From positions 1,860,001 to 1,924,000 of the forward strand of contig NZ_CP058907.1 in NCBI RefSeq assembly GCF_013415845.1: a stretch of DNA of 64,000 bases. Direction: 5' to 3'. Positions within the stretch are counted from its first letter, which is position 1; each line of letters starts with the position of its first letter. Below the pieces are notes generated by a model that was not told the DNA's origin, did no database searches, and saw only the letters and a program-made list of their open reading frames with translations. The DNA is from Rhodopseudomonas palustris (GTDB taxonomy: Bacteria > Pseudomonadota > Alphaproteobacteria > Rhizobiales > Xanthobacteraceae). A program made the translations under genes and the position numbers. Below are positions 35,972-45,711 of this stretch, piece after piece.

Positions 35972-37032
35972 CCATGCCATCCTGTGAGTTTGATCAGCGC
36001 CAGCGAGAAGCCGGCAATGAACAGCGACGCGGTGAGGCCGAGCAAAGCGGGGCGCAGGCCGCGCGCGGCGAGTTTGCGCAGGTCGGTCTCCAGTCCCATC
36101 GCCGCCAGCGCCATTGAGAGCAGGAAGGCGGTGATCGCTACGATCCAGCTCTTCGCCTCGTGCGGGATCGCGACGAACTCGTTGACGCCGATCATAGCCA
36201 CGAAGCCCAGCACGAACCACGGCATCGGCGGTGTCGCAGTGTGGTCGCCGGCGGGCTGATGCTTGGCGCGGACGCGTGCCAGCATGCCGAGCCCAATCAC
36301 CAGCGGCGCCAGCATCATCACCCGGGACAGCTTGGCGATCGTGCCGAATTCGCCGGCGCGCTGTCCGCCCTGGAAGCTCACCGCCACGGCCTGCGCGATC
36401 TCGTGGATCGAGGCGCCGGTCCACAGCCCGAAACCGTGGGCGTCGAGATTGAGTACGTTCTGCAACAGCGGATAGCTGACCATCGCCAGTGAACCGAACA
36501 CGGTGACGCAGGCCACGCCATAGGCGACGTCTTCGTCGTCGGCGCGGGTCACGGTGTTGGTGGCGATGATCGCGGACGCGCCGCAGATCGAGGTGCCGGC
36601 GGCGATCAGCTCGGCGAGCTTGCGGTCGACGCCGAGCACGCGCCCGAACCACACCGTGAAGCAGAAGGTGGCGAGCAGCGTCGCGGCGATGATCGCCAGC
36701 CCTTCGCCGCCGACCTCGATCAGTTGCGCGGTGGTGAGCTGCAGGCCGAGCAGGATGATGGCGAAGCGCAGCACTCGCCGGAGGCTGAACTTGACGCCCG
36801 GTACCGCCCAGGACGGCGTGCCGATCGCATTGTGGGCGACGATGCCGATCAGGATCGCAAGCAGCATAGGGCTGATCCCGGGCATGCCCGGAATGGCGCG
36901 CAGGCCGACCGCGGCGGCTGCGATCGCGGCGGTCACCAGCACCCCGGGTGCGATGGCCGCAAGGTGGTGCGCGAGATGGGCGGCGCGTGGGTGGCGGGGC
37001 GGGTAGAGTTTGGCATTTGTGATCAGGCTCAT
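35968..37032 (-). CDS. YeiH-family putative sulfate/sulfonate exporter membrane protein
   Basis: 354 residues from the ATG at 37032, with a full aaggag 8 nt upstream; earlier in-frame starts to 37335 are unlikely. About ten hydrophobic helices are visible. Family marks are [16 protein letters not shown] near the start, the [18 protein letters not shown] segment, [16 protein letters not shown] near 155, and [13 protein letters not shown] near 235. UPF0324/YeiH proteins are proposed to export sulfate released in taurine or sulfolactate catabolism, but biochemical proof is limited. It is co-transcribed with a LysR gene, and a strong palindromic operator region lies upstream. Confidence 0.88.
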   Translation of the reverse strand: MSLITNAKLYPPRHPRAAHLAHHLAAIAPGVLVTAAIAAAAVGLRAIPGMPGISPMLLAILIGIVAHNAIGTPSWAVPGVKFSLRRVLRFAIILLGLQLTTAQLIEVGGEGLAIIAATLLATFCFTVWFGRVLGVDRKLAELIAAGTSICGASAIIATNTVTRADDEDVAYGVACVTVFGSLAMVSYPLLQNVLNLDAHGFGLWTGASIHEIAQAVAVSFQGGQRAGEFGTIAKLSRVMMLAPLVIGLGMLARVRAKHQPAGDHTATPPMPWFVLGFVAMIGVNEFVAIPHEAKSWIVAITAFLLSMALAAMGLETDLRKLAARGLRPALLGLTASLFIAGFSLALIKLTGWHG

Positions 37033-37070
37033 GGATCGGCTCCTTGTTGGCCAATCCATCGCGTTTCCGT

Positions 37071-37125
37071 ATTGATCAATCAAACGGATTATTATTTTCA
37101 AATCAATCGATGAAGACGATTGATT
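37071..37125. promoter_or_regulatory. Twin palindromes upstream of the YeiH-LysR operon
   Basis: A perfect palindrome attgatcaat (37071-37080) and an inverted repeat aatcaatcg (37101-37109) with cgattgatt (37117-37125) around 7 nt. The AT-rich stretch between them could hold the -10. The two share the ATTGATnn half-site, which fits the RBS/ABS organisation of LysR-controlled promoters. Confidence 0.65.
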
Positions 37126-37310
37126 GATGCGTGTCCCGTTGGCGGCAGGTTCCTTCTTTCTGGAACTGCCGCGGCGCCGGATCGTTGCCGACCGTGACGC
37201 GTGCTGAACGGGGTTGGCAGCTTGCTTACCAAAGCGCGAGATGCACGCCAGGACGTCACAGCGCGTGCGCGGGTTCCGTGCTACACAGGAGCACGCTGGA
37301 GGGATCGACC

Positions 37311-38093
37311 ATGACCAACCTGCAATCCGATGCACCGCGCACGAAATGGCACTCCGGGATCGGCGGTTTCTTCGTCGGGGAGTGGCCCTATCTGCTGATG
37401 TTGCTGCTGGCGCTGTTCGGCGTCGCTTACACCAGCTTCTCCGAGACCAGCATCTATTGGGTGATCCTGGCGCCGTTCATCGGCCTCGTTTGCGTGGTGT
37501 CGCGCTGGCGCGAGGCGCGCGCGGTCGATCAGCACGTCTATTTGGTGGTGTCGCAGGCGTTGCATTGGGGCGCGGTGCTGCTGTGCATGCAGCTGATGTC
37601 GCTGCAGGTGACCCGGCAGCTCAGCGGGCTCGCTGCCGCGCTCGGGGTGCTGACGTTGCTGGCGCTCGGCACCTTCACCGCCGGCCTGCACATCCGCGCC
37701 TGGAAGATCGCGCTGGTCGGCGTGATCCTCGGCATCAGCGTGCCGGCGATTGCCTTCCTGCAGCAATCGGCGCTGTTGATTCTGCTGGTGATCGGCCTGA
37801 TCGTCGCGATCGTGGTGCCGTTCATCTGGGCCAGGCGTCGTCCCGAGACGACACCTGAGCCGCTGTTCCAGCCGCCGTTTGCCCGCGCCGCCGCGCCGCC
37901 GGCCGCGACCGCTGCGCACCCGGTGCCGCAGCCGTCACTGTATGAAACGCCGGTGACCGCGCCGATGCCGGTCGCTCCGCCACCGGCACCGACTCCCACA
38001 GCTGCCGAACCGACATCACCGCCGCCGGGTGCGCCCCCTACGGACGACGAATCGCGGCCGGACAACGTCCGCAACATCTCGGGGTCGCGCTAA
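37311..38093 (+). CDS. Polytopic membrane protein of unknown function with a proline-rich tail
   Basis: 260 residues from the ATG at 37311, preceded by tggaggg; the frame to 37131 is not supported. Six or so hydrophobic segments occupy residues 25-180 ([50 protein letters not shown], then three more). The last about 75 residues are rich in Pro and Ala and look disordered. No catalytic motif is seen and I cannot name the family. It is monocistronic, 100 nt before ppc on the same strand. Confidence 0.78.
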   Translation: MTNLQSDAPRTKWHSGIGGFFVGEWPYLLMLLLALFGVAYTSFSETSIYWVILAPFIGLVCVVSRWREARAVDQHVYLVVSQALHWGAVLLCMQLMSLQVTRQLSGLAAALGVLTLLALGTFTAGLHIRAWKIALVGVILGISVPAIAFLQQSALLILLVIGLIVAIVVPFIWARRRPETTPEPLFQPPFARAAAPPAATAAHPVPQPSLYETPVTAPMPVAPPPAPTPTAAEPTSPPPGAPPTDDESRPDNVRNISGSR

Positions 38094-38193
38094 CTGTCCT
38101 CTGGCGGCCACGCCGGGCGTCCGCTGCTATTCTTGATCTTGCGTGCGGTGCACAAAATACTCCAGGATGCCGGTGGTGTCCTGGAGTGCTGTC

Positions 38194-41004
38194 ATGTCGT
38201 CGCTGAATCTGTCCGCCGGCCCCGAGCCGGTCTCCGAACGTCCTGACGACGCGGCCGCGATCGAAGCCGAGACCCGGCTGCGCAACGACATCCGGCTGCT
38301 CGGCCGCATTCTCGGCGATACCGTGCGCGAGCAGGAAGGCCAGAGCGTGTTCGATCTGGTCGAGAACATCCGCCAGACCTCGATCCGCTTCCATCGCGAT
38401 GACGACAAGACCGCGCGCGCTGAACTCGCCGCCATTCTCGACGGCATGTCGATCCAGGACACGATGCGGATCGTTCGCGCCTTCAGCTATTTCTCGCACC
38501 TCGCCAACATCGCCGAGGACCAGAACAACATCCGCCAGATGCGCGCCGGCTCGACCGCCGGCTCGGCGCCGCGCGCCGGCCTGCTCGCCAAGACTCTGGC
38601 GCACGCGCGGCAGGAGGGCATCAGCGCCGCGGAGCTGCGCAAGTTCTTTGCGACCGCGCTAGTCAGCCCGGTGCTGACCGCGCATCCGACTGAGGTGCGC
38701 CGCAAGAGCACGATGGACCGGGAGATGCAGATCGCGGGATTGCTCGATCAGCGCGACCGCGTTCAGCTCACCGCCGACGAATGGGACGACAACGAGGAGC
38801 GGCTGCGCCGCGCCGTCGAGACGCTATGGAAGACCAACCTGCTGCGCCGGACCAAGCTGACGGTTCTGGACGAAGTCACCAACGGGCTGTCGTTCTACGA
38901 CTACACCTTCCTGCGCGAAGTGCCACGGCTGCACAGCGCGCTGGAGGACCGGCTCGCCGATGCGGCGAAAGCCGAAGGCGCCAACGCCGAGGGCGAACTC
39001 GCCAGCTTCCTGCGGATGGGAAGCTGGATCGGCGGTGACCGCGATGGCAATCCGTTCGTCACCGCCGAGGTGCTGCACGGCACCTTGAAGCTGCAGAGCA
39101 CGCGGGTGCTGCGCTATTATCTCGAGGAGCTGCACGAGCTCGGCTCGGAATTGTCACTGGCCTCGCATCTCGCCGGCACCACCGACACCGTCAAGGCGCT
39201 GGCTGAAACTTCGCCCGACACCTCGCCGCATCGCAAATACGAGCCGTATCGTCTCGCGGTGTCCGGCATCTATGCGCGGCTGGCTGCCACGGCGCTCAAG
39301 CTCGAGGTCGAGAACCTCCGCGCACCGGTCGGCGAGGCCGAGCCCTATGCCAGCGCGCAAGACTTCAAGGCCGATCTCGACGCCATCCATCTTTCCCTGA
39401 CCACGCATCATTCCGGCGTGATCGCACGCGGTCGGCTGCGCCAGCTCCGTCGCGCCATCGACTGTTTCGGATTCCACCTCGCCAGCCTCGACATGCGGCA
39501 GAACTCGGCGGTGCATGAGCGCACCGTCGGCGAGCTGATGGACGCGGCCCGCCCCGGTACGTCCTACGCGGTGCTCGACGAGGAAGCGCGGATCGCGCTG
39601 CTGATCAGCGAGTTGCGCAGTACCCGGCCGCTGACCTCGATGTTCGTCAAATACAGCGACGAGACGGTCGGCGAACTCGCGGTGTTCCGCGAAGCCGCCA
39701 AGGCCCACGCGACCTACGGGGCGGCGGCGATCCCGCAATGCATCATCTCGATGACAAAGGGCGTTTCCGACCTCTTGGAGGTCGCGGTGCTGCTCAAGGA
39801 AGTCGGGCTGATCGATCCGTCCGGGCGCAGCGCCATCAACGTCGTGCCGCTGTTCGAGACCATCGAGGATCTGCAGGCCTGCGCCAAGATCATGGACCGG
39901 CTGCTGTCGATCCCCGAATATCGCCGCTTGGTCGACAGCCGCGGCTCGGTGCAGGAGGTGATGCTCGGCTACTCCGATAGCAACAAGGACGGCGGCTTCG
40001 TTACTTCCGGGTGGGAGCTCTACAAGGCCGAGATCGGCCTGATCGAGATCTTCGAGCACCACGGCGTGCGGCTGCGGCTGTTCCACGGCCGTGGCGGCTC
40101 GGTCGGCCGCGGCGGCGGCCCGAGCTACGATGCGATCGTGGCGCAGCCGGGTGGTGCGGTGAACGGCCAGATCCGCATCACCGAGCAGGGAGAGATCATC
40201 ACCAGTAAATATTCCAACGTCGAAGTCGGCCGCAACAATCTCGAGATACTCGCTGCCGCGACGCTGGAGGCCAGCCTGCTGCAACCGAAGCGGGTGGCAC
40301 CGCATCGCGATTATCTCGAAGCGATGGAGCAGCTCTCGGCATTGGCCTTCAAGGCGTATCGCGGCCTGGTGTACGAGACCGACGGCTTCGTCGATTACTT
40401 CTGGGCCTCGACGGTGATCAACGAGATTTCGACGCTGAACATCGGCAGCCGCCCGGCCTCGCGCAAGAAGACCCGCGCGATCGAGGACCTGCGTGCGATC
40501 CCATGGGTGTTCTCGTGGGCGCAGTGCCGGCTTATGCTGCCGGGCTGGTATGGCTTCGGCAGCGCGGTTTCGGCCTGGGTCACAGAGCACCCCGACAAGG
40601 GCATCGCCTTTCTGCAGGCGATGTATCAGGAGTGGCCGTTCTTCCGTACGCTCTTGTCGAATATGGACATGGTGCTGTCGAAGAGTTCGATCGGCATCGC
40701 CTCGCGCTATGCGGAGCTGGTCGAAGACACCGCGATCCGCGACCGCATCTTCGGCCGCATCCGCGCCGAATGGCATTCGTCGATCGACTATCTCCTGGCG
40801 ATCATGCAGCAGGACCATTTGCTGCAGAGCAACCCATTGCTCGAACGCTCGATCCGCCACCGCTTCCCGTATCTCGATCCGCTGAACCACGTCCAGGTCC
40901 AGCTGCTGCGCGAACATCGTACCCACGATCCGGACGAACAGGTGCTGCGCGGCGTGCAACTGACGATCAACGGGATTTCCGCGGGGCTGCGGAATAGCGG
41001 GTGA
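38194..41004 (+). CDS. ppc: Phosphoenolpyruvate carboxylase
   Basis: 936 residues from the ATG at 38194, with ctggag 8 nt upstream; the frame to 38143 lacks family sequence. It fixes bicarbonate onto PEP to give oxaloacetate, an anaplerotic step. Signature sites: catalytic His164 in [15 protein letters not shown], the second motif [13 protein letters not shown] with its Lys near 597, the mobile loop [14 protein letters not shown] near 630, and the conserved C-terminus ending GLRNSG. Length is close to other alphaproteobacterial enzymes. A 600-residue frame on the opposite strand is a shadow. It appears to be transcribed alone. Confidence 0.97.
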   Translation: MSSLNLSAGPEPVSERPDDAAAIEAETRLRNDIRLLGRILGDTVREQEGQSVFDLVENIRQTSIRFHRDDDKTARAELAAILDGMSIQDTMRIVRAFSYFSHLANIAEDQNNIRQMRAGSTAGSAPRAGLLAKTLAHARQEGISAAELRKFFATALVSPVLTAHPTEVRRKSTMDREMQIAGLLDQRDRVQLTADEWDDNEERLRRAVETLWKTNLLRRTKLTVLDEVTNGLSFYDYTFLREVPRLHSALEDRLADAAKAEGANAEGELASFLRMGSWIGGDRDGNPFVTAEVLHGTLKLQSTRVLRYYLEELHELGSELSLASHLAGTTDTVKALAETSPDTSPHRKYEPYRLAVSGIYARLAATALKLEVENLRAPVGEAEPYASAQDFKADLDAIHLSLTTHHSGVIARGRLRQLRRAIDCFGFHLASLDMRQNSAVHERTVGELMDAARPGTSYAVLDEEARIALLISELRSTRPLTSMFVKYSDETVGELAVFREAAKAHATYGAAAIPQCIISMTKGVSDLLEVAVLLKEVGLIDPSGRSAINVVPLFETIEDLQACAKIMDRLLSIPEYRRLVDSRGSVQEVMLGYSDSNKDGGFVTSGWELYKAEIGLIEIFEHHGVRLRLFHGRGGSVGRGGGPSYDAIVAQPGGAVNGQIRITEQGEIITSKYSNVEVGRNNLEILAAATLEASLLQPKRVAPHRDYLEAMEQLSALAFKAYRGLVYETDGFVDYFWASTVINEISTLNIGSRPASRKKTRAIEDLRAIPWVFSWAQCRLMLPGWYGFGSAVSAWVTEHPDKGIAFLQAMYQEWPFFRTLLSNMDMVLSKSSIGIASRYAELVEDTAIRDRIFGRIRAEWHSSIDYLLAIMQQDHLLQSNPLLERSIRHRFPYLDPLNHVQVQLLREHRTHDPDEQVLRGVQLTINGISAGLRNSG

Positions 41005-41141
41005 GGGCGGCCCATAGCTGGGATTGGTCTATGCTCATTCAGCTGGTGGAAAGGCGCGCCCTTTAGATTGGCAGCGATGCTGAAGCCTGGGCGTTACCCA
41101 GCCCAGGTAGCCAGCGGCCGGCATCCACCGAGGACGTCCCC

Positions 41142-41471
41142 ATGAAGTGGCTCTATCTTCTGATTGCGATCGTCGCTGAGGTCGTCGGTACGTCGGCGCT
41201 GAAGGCGTCGCAGGGGTTTACGGTGCTGCTGCCGTCGGTGCTTGTTGTCGTCGGCTACGGCGCGGCGTTCTATTTCCTGTCGCTGACGCTGAGCAGTATC
41301 TCGGTTGGCATCGCCTATGCGCTGTGGTCCGGGATCGGGATCGTGCTGATCTCGGCGGTCGGCTGGCTGTGGTTCGGCCAGGCCTTGGACACGGCGGCGA
41401 TAATTGGCATTGCGTTCATCATCGCCGGCGTTGGCATCATCAATTTTTTCTCGAACGTGTCTGCGCATTAG
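41142..41471 (+). CDS. Small multidrug resistance (SMR/EmrE-like) transporter
   Basis: 109 residues, exactly SMR size, with four transmembrane helices. Essential Glu13 lies in helix 1 (LLIAIVAEVVGTSALKAS). Helix 3 has the GIAYALWSGIGIVLI motif and helix 4 ends in IINFFSNVSAH. The presence of YALWSG with EVVGTSALK favours the EmrE-type drug/proton antiporters over SugE-type guanidinium exporters. It works as an antiparallel dimer in the inner membrane. There is no partner gene and nothing in the neighbourhood shows its substrate. Confidence 0.92.
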   Translation: MKWLYLLIAIVAEVVGTSALKASQGFTVLLPSVLVVVGYGAAFYFLSLTLSSISVGIAYALWSGIGIVLISAVGWLWFGQALDTAAIIGIAFIIAGVGIINFFSNVSAH

Positions 41472-41879
41472 AGCTGTGCTTCGCTGGCGCGAGCGAACTG
41501 AGATCCGCGCGGATAATTTCGGCACTGCGAACGGCAGTGAGGCTTCGCGCTAAGCCGAGTCGATCCTCCGATTTTGCATCCCGATACCGCGAACGCAGTA
41601 CCCCGCTACAGTCCGGTAGAGGGGTAGTTAGTTGTGTGCTGAAAATGACGGCTTGCCTGCTTAGTTAGTAAGCACGGTGCGTGGCAGGTCAAACTTTCGT
41701 CAGGATGGTGGCCGGCGCACCGATGGCGCTAACTGAGCGGCGACCGACCCTGCCGATCGATCAGGCGATCATGGCGGCGGTTCGACAATGCGAACGCGCG
41801 TTCGCTGTGCCATGCCGGCTTGGCTTCGCTGATGAATGCCCCGGCGCGCGGCCCGATCGCGGCGGAGAAGGGGCGTCCG
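41472..41879. other. 408-nt intergenic region, no gene seen
   Basis: Frames across this stretch have no family-like sequence or good start. It holds a small hairpin, tgctta (41658-41663) with taagca (41669-41674), and probably the promoter of the OmpA-domain gene. The upstream in-frame extension of that gene to 41820 is possible but lacks a good ribosome binding site. Confidence 0.6.
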
Positions 41880-43205
41880 ATGCTGTATCTCGTCACTCAT
41901 TATTGGATCTGGCTGGCGGCGGCGTTCGTCGTCGGCGCCGTCACGCCGCTGCTCGCGGACAAATTCGGTTGGGCGGCCGACCTCGAGAACTACTGGGTGA
42001 GCCGGGTCGGCGTGGTGCTGGCGGTCGCGCTGGTGCTGGTGCTGGCGCAGCTCGCGTCCGGCAAGGCCGAGCTGCTGCTGGAGGCCGGCATCGGTCTGGT
42101 GATCGCATACGTCGCTGGCGGGCTGGCCGGCGGCATCGCGCCGGGCCTGCTGCCTGTGCGGTTTGAAGGTTGGTGGGTCGGCCTGTTCGCGACCGGCCTG
42201 ATCCTCGCGGTGTTCGGCATCACCACGCTGCCGAAGCTGGAGCCGGACCTGCGCGAGCGTGTCGCCGATGTGGTGAAGGAAGCCGGCGCCGATCCCTTGA
42301 ACTTTGACGTCGCCGGGCGCGACGTCCTGCTGCCGGCCGACCTCGGTAGCGACAAGGTGCGGGCCTCACTTGGCGAGCAGATCCTGAAGGTGCCGGGCGT
42401 GCGCCGCGTCGCCGATGTCGACGAACTGAGTGGTTCAGCGCTGGCCGCGAAGACCGTGGCGAAGCTGCAGGCCGAAGCAGAGGCAAAGGCGAAGGCGGAA
42501 ACGGCCGCGAAGGAAGCCGCCGCCAAGGAGGCTGCTGCCAAGGCCGCCAAGGACGCGGCGCAGAAGCACGCGGCCGCCAAGGCCAAGGCGGACTCCGAGG
42601 CAAAGGAAGCCGCCGCGAAGGCCGCCGCTGAAGCTGCGGCCAAGGAAGCGGCTGCGAAGGAAGCTGCCGCCAAGGAAGCTGCGGCTAAGGCCACGGCGGA
42701 AGCGGCCGCCAAGCAGGCTGCCGCCGATGAGGCGGCGAAGAAGGCGGCCGATGAAGCCGCCAAGCAGGCGGCTGCTAAGCCCGCCGCCGCGCCTGCGGAG
42801 ATCAAGACCGCGAACGCCACCGGCGCGCTGCCGTCAAGCCCGGCGCAGGATTGCCAGGGGCGGGTGTCGGCTCTGGCTGCGGCCGAGAAGATCAACTTCG
42901 AGCGCCGTAGTGCGGCAATCGACAAGGCGTCGCAGCCGCTGCTGGACAAGCTCGCCGCGGCGATCAAACAGTGCCCGGCGGTGACCATCGAGGTTGCCGG
43001 CTACACCGATGGCGCTGGCAAGAAATCCGCCAACGTCGCGCTGTCGAAGCGCCGCGCCGAAGCGGTGGTGGCGAGCCTGACCAAGGTCGGGATCGGCTCG
43101 GTCAAGCTGGTGGCGGAGGGCTACGGTTCGGCCAAGCCGATCGCCGCCAACGACACCGCCGAAGGCCGCGCGCAGAACCGGCGGATCGAATTCGTGGTGA
43201 AGTAA
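41880..43205 (+). CDS. OmpA-C-like (peptidoglycan-binding) membrane protein with BON-like segment and long Ala/Lys-rich helix
   Basis: 441 residues from the ATG at 41880, preceded by ggagaagggg. The N-terminus has three or four hydrophobic helices (about 5-25, 40-58, 65-85, 95-118). A BON-like segment follows at about 125-180 (DPLNFDVAGRDVLLPADLGS onward). Then comes a region of about 120 residues made almost wholly of Ala, Lys and Glu in EAAAK-like repeats, predicting one long rigid helix (about 190-310). The C-terminal OmpA/MotB domain has the YTDGAGKKSANVALSKRRAE motif and ends RAQNRRIEFVVK. It probably links the inner membrane to peptidoglycan. A clear terminator follows. Confidence 0.87.
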   Translation: MLYLVTHYWIWLAAAFVVGAVTPLLADKFGWAADLENYWVSRVGVVLAVALVLVLAQLASGKAELLLEAGIGLVIAYVAGGLAGGIAPGLLPVRFEGWWVGLFATGLILAVFGITTLPKLEPDLRERVADVVKEAGADPLNFDVAGRDVLLPADLGSDKVRASLGEQILKVPGVRRVADVDELSGSALAAKTVAKLQAEAEAKAKAETAAKEAAAKEAAAKAAKDAAQKHAAAKAKADSEAKEAAAKAAAEAAAKEAAAKEAAAKEAAAKATAEAAAKQAAADEAAKKAADEAAKQAAAKPAAAPAEIKTANATGALPSSPAQDCQGRVSALAAAEKINFERRSAAIDKASQPLLDKLAAAIKQCPAVTIEVAGYTDGAGKKSANVALSKRRAEAVVASLTKVGIGSVKLVAEGYGSAKPIAANDTAEGRAQNRRIEFVVK

Positions 43206-43234
43206 CTCCCCCTCCAAGGTGCTTCACCCGACGG

Positions 43235-43260
43235 AAAAGCCCGCCGCGAGGCGGGCTTTT
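43235..43260 (+). terminator. Rho-independent terminator of the OmpA-domain gene
   Basis: aaaagcccgcc (43235-43245), loop gcga, ggcgggctttt (43250-43260): an 11-bp stem with a T tail, 29 nt after the stop codon. Confidence 0.92.
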
Positions 43261-43282
43261 CTGTGCGTGGATTCTTGGTCGA

Positions 43283-43323
43283 GTCATTCCGGGTTCGCGC
43301 CTGGCGGCGCGCCCCGGAATGAC
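43283..43323. repeat. Short family A repeat (copy 3)
   Basis: A 41-nt version with only the outer arms: gtcattccgggttcgcgcc then gcgccccggaatgac. It lies between convergent genes. Confidence 0.8.
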
Positions 43324-43365
43324 GTGCTGGTGTTTAACCGATCGTCGTCGTGGAGCTGACCGAGT

Positions 43366-44280
43366 TTACACCGGATCCCAGTTGAAGATGTCGGCGGAGC
43401 GGTCGAGCTTGTAGAACGAGCCCTTCAGCGCCGGCATGCCGTGCTCGGCGAGGCTTTCGCAGGTCCAACCGCCGTCGCGATGCACCGAGCGGATCGGGCG
43501 CGACTGGCCCATCAGGAAGATCTCGTTCATCCGCACCGCGAATATCTGGCCGCTGACGTCCTTGGCGGCGTCGCCGAGCAGATACACCGACAGCGGCGCG
43601 ATCTTCTCCGGGCCCATCTGCTGCATCCGCGCAACGCGGGCCTTCTCGGCTTCGGTCTCGGTCGGGATGGTGCCGATCAGGCGGCTCCAGGCGAACGGCG
43701 ACACGCAGTTGGAGCGGACGTTGAAGCGCTGCATGTCGAGCGCGATCGACTTCGACAGGCCGACAATGCCGAGCTTGGCGGCCGCATAGTTGGCCTGGCC
43801 GAAATTGCCGATCAGGCCTGAGGTCGAGGTGAAGTGCACGAACGAGCCGCTCTCCTGCTCGCGGAACAGCCGCGCCGCGGCGTGGCTCACGTAGAATGTG
43901 CCCATCAGGTGCACCTTGATCACCTGCTCGAACGCGTCGATGCTCATGCGGTGGAAGATCGCGTCGCGCAGGATGCCGGCGTTGTTCACGACGCCGTCGA
44001 GCTTGCCATAGGTGTCGACTGCCTGCTTGACGATCTTGCTGGCAGGAATTGCCTCGGCGACGCTCTCGAAATTCGCGACCGCGATGCCGCCTTCCTTCTT
44101 GATCTCCTCGACGACCTGCTCGGCCGGGGCGGCGTCGGTACCCGAGCCGTCGGAAGCGACGCCCGGATCGTTGACGACCACCTTGGCGCCTTCGCGCGCC
44201 GCGAGCAGTGCGATCTCGCGGCCGATGCCGCGCCCCGCGCCGGTGACGATGATGACTTTGCCGTCCAGTGCCTTGGCCAT
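43366..44280 (-). CDS. SDR family dehydrogenase (3-hydroxyacyl-CoA dehydrogenase / MFE-2-like)
   Basis: 304 residues. The NAD motif VTGAGRGIGREIA lies at about 12-24, NNAGILRD near 98 is typical of the peroxisomal multifunctional-enzyme type-2 branch, and the catalytic YAAAK lies near 163 after FTSTSGLIGNFGQAN. The C-terminus is extended by about 50 residues compared with minimal SDRs. It probably oxidises a 3-hydroxyacyl-CoA. It lies downstream of the thiolase and DUF35 genes on the same strand, with two repeats between, so a complete dehydrogenase-thiolase sequence is possible. Confidence 0.9.
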   Translation of the reverse strand: MAKALDGKVIIVTGAGRGIGREIALLAAREGAKVVVNDPGVASDGSGTDAAPAEQVVEEIKKEGGIAVANFESVAEAIPASKIVKQAVDTYGKLDGVVNNAGILRDAIFHRMSIDAFEQVIKVHLMGTFYVSHAAARLFREQESGSFVHFTSTSGLIGNFGQANYAAAKLGIVGLSKSIALDMQRFNVRSNCVSPFAWSRLIGTIPTETEAEKARVARMQQMGPEKIAPLSVYLLGDAAKDVSGQIFAVRMNEIFLMGQSRPIRSVHRDGGWTCESLAEHGMPALKGSFYKLDRSADIFNWDPV

Positions 44281-44319
44281 GTGATGTCCTTTTTGTTTGT
44301 TGTTGGTTGTGATCTACCA

Positions 44320-44417
44320 GTCATTCCGGGGCGCGCGGAGCGCGAACCCGGAATCTCGCGGTGTTCTGCTGAGCGAGACTCCGGGTTCGCGAGCTGGCGC
44401 TCGCGCCCCGGAATGAC
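44320..44417. repeat. Palindromic intergenic repeat, family A copy 4
   Basis: gtcattccggggcgcgcgga at the left, gcgccccggaatgac at the right, with internal acccggaat and actccgggt arms. It lies upstream of the SDR gene. Confidence 0.88.
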
Positions 44418-44430
44418 GCTCGTTGTTTTG

Positions 44431-44541
44431 CCGTCATGCGCGGACTTGACTCGCCTGGGGGCCGAAGCCCCTTCGGCGCGGCGTAGGCGCGCGCATCCAT
44501 CTTTTCGAGGGATGGATCGCCGGGTCGAGCCCGGCGATGAC
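44431..44541. repeat. Intergenic repeat, family D copy 2
   Basis: gtcatgcgcggacttgactc at the left, a gatggat core and a gggtcgagcccggcgatgac right arm. It shares segments with 26541-26730. It sits directly beside a family A copy, the same arrangement as at 26411-26730. Confidence 0.7.
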
Positions 44542-44566
44542 GTGGTGTACTGCGGCTTGCGCCGAA

Positions 44567-45706
44567 CTACTTCTCGTTGGTGAAGATGATCGTGCCGCTT
44601 GCTGCGAACATGCCGCCGACGCCGTGGCAGACCGAGATCTTCGCGTTCGGCACCTGTGCGGGCGCGATGCCCCGCATCTGCCGGACGCTTTCCTGCAACG
44701 CGTACATGCCATACATGCCCGAGTGCATGTAGGATAGGCCGCCGCCGTTGGTGTTGAGCGGCAGCTTGCCGCCGGGGCGGGTGTTGCCGTCGGCGATGAA
44801 CTTTCCGGTTTCCTCATAGGGCATGAAGCCGAGGTCGCCGAGGCCGAACAGCGGCAGGTGCGCAAAGGCGTCGTAGATCATCAGATGATCGACGTCGCTG
44901 TGGCTGATACCCGCTTCGCGGAACGCGGTCGGGCCCGCCACCTTGAAGGCACGCGAGGAGTTGAACGTCTCCATCTGGCTGACCATCGGCGTTTCCACGC
45001 TCTCGCCGGTGCCGAGCACATAGACCGGTTTGTGCGGGAAGTCCTTGGCGCGATCGGCAGAGGTCATGATCAGCGCGCCGCCGCCGTCGGTGACGAGGCA
45101 GCACTGCAGCAGCCGGAACGGGTAGGCGATCATCCGCGAGTTCAGCACGTCGGCGACGGTGATCGGGTCCTTCATCATCGCGCGCGGATTCTTCGCGGCC
45201 CATTCGCGCTGCACCACGGCCACCGAGGCGATCTGCTCGTGGGTGATGCCGTGGGTCTTCATGAAGCGCAGCACCGGAATCGGAAACTGGCTCGGCGGCC
45301 CGTAGATGCCGTAGGGTGCTTCGAACTGGCCCTGCAGGCTGTCGGCGGGGATCGAGCGCGGCAGCTTGCCGATCATCGACTTGCCGCTCTCGGCGTGGGT
45401 GATCAGCACGGTCTTGCACAGCCCGGCCTCGATCGCCGCGGCGGCGTGGCGGACGTGCAGCATGAACGAGCAGCCGCCGACCGAGGTGCCGTCGACCCAG
45501 GTCGGGGTGATGCCGAGATAGTGGGCGATCTGCTGCGGCGTTTCCACAGCGGTGGCGATGCCGTCGATGTCCGAGAGCCTCAGCCCGGCGTCGGCGATCG
45601 CGTTGAGCGCGGCGTCAGCGTGGAGCTGGATCTGCGACATATCGGGGATGACGCCGAGCTTGGTGGTTTCGGCGGCGCCGACGATAGCAACCTGATTGCG
45701 ACGCAT
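44567..45706 (-). CDS. Thiolase-family protein (SCP2/lipid-transfer-protein-like), partner of DUF35 protein
   Basis: 379 residues from the ATG at 45706, preceded by aagggg 9 nt away; the longer frame to 45982 lies inside the DUF35 gene. Thiolase-fold segments are NQVAIVGAAETTKLG, DGTSVGGCSFMLHVRHAAAA (with a Cys near the nucleophile position), HLMIYDAFAHLPLF, NTNGGGLSYMHSGM and SVCHGVGGMFAASG. This subfamily often needs a DUF35 partner and includes acyl-CoA thiolases and steroid side-chain retro-aldolases such as Ltp2. The DUF35 gene lies immediately upstream, its stop codon touching this ribosome binding site. Which reaction applies is not readable from sequence. Confidence 0.88.
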   Translation of the reverse strand: MRRNQVAIVGAAETTKLGVIPDMSQIQLHADAALNAIADAGLRLSDIDGIATAVETPQQIAHYLGITPTWVDGTSVGGCSFMLHVRHAAAAIEAGLCKTVLITHAESGKSMIGKLPRSIPADSLQGQFEAPYGIYGPPSQFPIPVLRFMKTHGITHEQIASVAVVQREWAAKNPRAMMKDPITVADVLNSRMIAYPFRLLQCCLVTDGGGALIMTSADRAKDFPHKPVYVLGTGESVETPMVSQMETFNSSRAFKVAGPTAFREAGISHSDVDHLMIYDAFAHLPLFGLGDLGFMPYEETGKFIADGNTRPGGKLPLNTNGGGLSYMHSGMYGMYALQESVRQMRGIAPAQVPNAKISVCHGVGGMFAASGTIIFTNEK

Positions 45707-45711
45707 GGTGC

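Noticed and set aside
35981..37054. N-terminal extension of the LysR gene to a 657-residue protein
   Set aside because: The extra 360 residues are an out-of-frame reading of the YeiH-type gene; the HTH start at 35971 has its own ribosome binding site.
39154..40959. 601-residue minus-strand frame
   Set aside because: Fully antisense to ppc, with no recognisable motif.
41681..42166. 161-residue plus-strand frame upstream of the OmpA-domain gene
   Set aside because: It overlaps the start of that gene in another frame and is Arg/Gly-rich without motif or ribosome binding site.
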